Below, one piece after another: positions 6,201 to 7,042 of a stretch of 7,042 nt of DNA; positions within the stretch are counted from its first letter, which is position 1, and every line of letters starts with the position of its first letter. Source of the stretch: Fimenecus sp051881355 (GTDB lineage Bacteria > Bacillota > Clostridia > Oscillospirales > Acutalibacteraceae). The stretch spans positions 1-7,042 of the forward strand of contig JBJEPS010000009.1 in assembly GCA_051881355.1 (NCBI GenBank), written 5' to 3'. The notes beneath the pieces were generated by a model, which was not told the origin of the DNA, did no database searches, and saw only the letters and a program-made list of their open reading frames with translations. The translations under genes were made by a program, and so were the position numbers.

Positions 6201-7042
6201 TTATTTTGCCTTAACCGTAAATGTGTATTCTAGCGGTCTGAAATACCCAAACGGAATTAAATATTCCTTTGCAGGCGCAGGACCGCAGCTTGCAGAGCCT
6301 GTACCGCGAACAAAGCCGTCAACAGCCGTAAAGGTTGTGTCCGTGTCGGGCAAATCCTCAATATGTGCAGATTTGATTAACTGATTTAATGTAAAGTGGT
6401 TTGCGTTAAAGTTCAAGTATTTATCTGCCGCCGCAAAGCAAATTCCTTTGCCGTTTTCGTTTTGCAAAACCGCGTAGCGTGTTTCGCCGCGGTTACCCGA
6501 ATCCTGGGGCTTAATGTATTTGTGGGGCATATCGGTAACGGTTGTCTCATAAATACCGATTGGTGCGTGCTCCTTAAAGTCAGCGTAGTTTTCCAAAGGT
6601 CCTCTGCCGTAGTATGTCACCTGTTCAAAGGCTTTGGGCATCTCAAGATGCACACCGAAGCGGGGGAGCTGTAATGGCATTGGGCAAACTGCAGAAAGCT
6701 TGGGAGTTACGGTCATTTCGCCGTCCTTTGAGAAACGGTAATCAACGGTTGCAGTTGCCAAAAGGAAAATGCCTCGGGTGATAAATTTATACGATGTGCG
6801 TACAAATTTGCCGTTGTTATCTGATTTCACCTTACAGCCTGTAAAGTGTACCTTTGCGGTTTCCAAACCGATAACATCCCAATAACCCTTTAAGTATTGA
6901 TCGTTGTCAAGACGTCCGCGGTAAATGTGAGGCACAAAGCCGTAAAGACCGTCTAAGGGTATCTTGTTAATATACTGAACGCCGTCCTTTTTGTAGCTTA
7001 CAAGTCCTTTTTTGCAGTCAAATTTTGCCTTGCCGCCCTTGA
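6201..7042 (-). CDS. LacZ-type GH2 beta-galactosidase, C-terminal part only (5' end outside window)
   Basis: This frame is open to the window edge, and 279 residues are visible before the stop. They are the C-terminal domain of long LacZ-type GH2 enzymes (beta-galactosidase small-chain domain). Recognisable motifs are PHIYRGRLDND (near 6900-6938, matching the family's FWRAPTDND), YYGRGPLENYAD (about 6581-6616), YIKPQDSGNRGETRY (about 6474-6518) and GTGSASCGPAPAKEY close to the C-terminus. An in-frame GTG at 6935 is not a real start: homologous sequence (KKGLVSYKKDGVQYINKIPLDG) continues upstream of it. The catalytic TIM barrel with both catalytic glutamates is out of view, so activity and signal peptide cannot be judged. 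The position equivalent to E. coli W999 appears to be Cys, as in many other bacterial members. It converges on xylB and is a separate transcription unit, perhaps acting on galactose-bearing plant glycans. Confidence 0.88.
   Translation of the reverse strand, partial: KGGKAKFDCKKGLVSYKKDGVQYINKIPLDGLYGFVPHIYRGRLDNDQYLKGYWDVIGLETAKVHFTGCKVKSDNNGKFVRTSYKFITRGIFLLATATVDYRFSKDGEMTVTPKLSAVCPMPLQLPRFGVHLEMPKAFEQVTYYGRGPLENYADFKEHAPIGIYETTVTDMPHKYIKPQDSGNRGETRYAVLQNENGKGICFAAADKYLNFNANHFTLNQLIKSAHIEDLPDTDTTFTAVDGFVRGTGSASCGPAPAKEYLIPFGYFRPLEYTFTVKAK

Noticed and set aside
6193..6384. Plus-strand frame downstream of the terminator
   Set aside because: It is antisense to the conserved C-terminal domain of the GH2 gene and begins inside the terminator's flank; a shadow frame.

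Overview
This window reads as a compact xylose and xylo-oligosaccharide utilisation locus from a Gram-positive bacterium, most likely an anaerobic Clostridia-type Bacillota of the kind found in animal guts. The reasons are strong AGGAG-type ribosome binding sites, consensus housekeeping-sigma promoters, moderate GC content, a class II (Clostridium/Thermotoga-like) xylose isomerase and a LacI-family regulator of a sort common in Clostridia. Genus and species cannot be read from the sequence.

Layout, left to right. A LacI-family repressor gene lies on the minus strand (9-1022). A 121-bp control region (1023-1143) separates it from a plus-strand operon of three genes: a family GH3 glycosidase, probably an intracellular beta-xylosidase (1144-3240); xylose isomerase xylA (3274-4596); and xylulokinase xylB (4610-6136). 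The gaps are 33 and 13 nt, and each gene has its own Shine-Dalgarno sequence. A perfect 17-bp hairpin with T-runs on both sides (6153-6192) closes the operon. It also serves a convergent minus-strand gene, of which only the C-terminal part is present: a LacZ-type GH2 beta-galactosidase (6201 to beyond 7042).

How the genes fit together: the GH3 enzyme should release xylose from imported xylo-oligosaccharides, XylA converts xylose to xylulose, and XylB phosphorylates it to xylulose 5-phosphate for the pentose phosphate pathway. The LacI-type protein is the obvious candidate regulator of this operon and of itself. No transporter is in the window, so uptake must be encoded elsewhere.

The most interesting part is the control region. 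Two near-perfect promoters face each other, so the regulator and operon transcripts should overlap at their 5' ends by about 27 nt. A CpG-centred inverted repeat typical of LacI-family operators sits in that overlap. The coding content is otherwise familiar, and I found no previously undescribed multi-gene system. There is no stretch over 300 bases without a gene, and I saw no tRNA, rRNA, CRISPR array, insertion sequence or phage feature.
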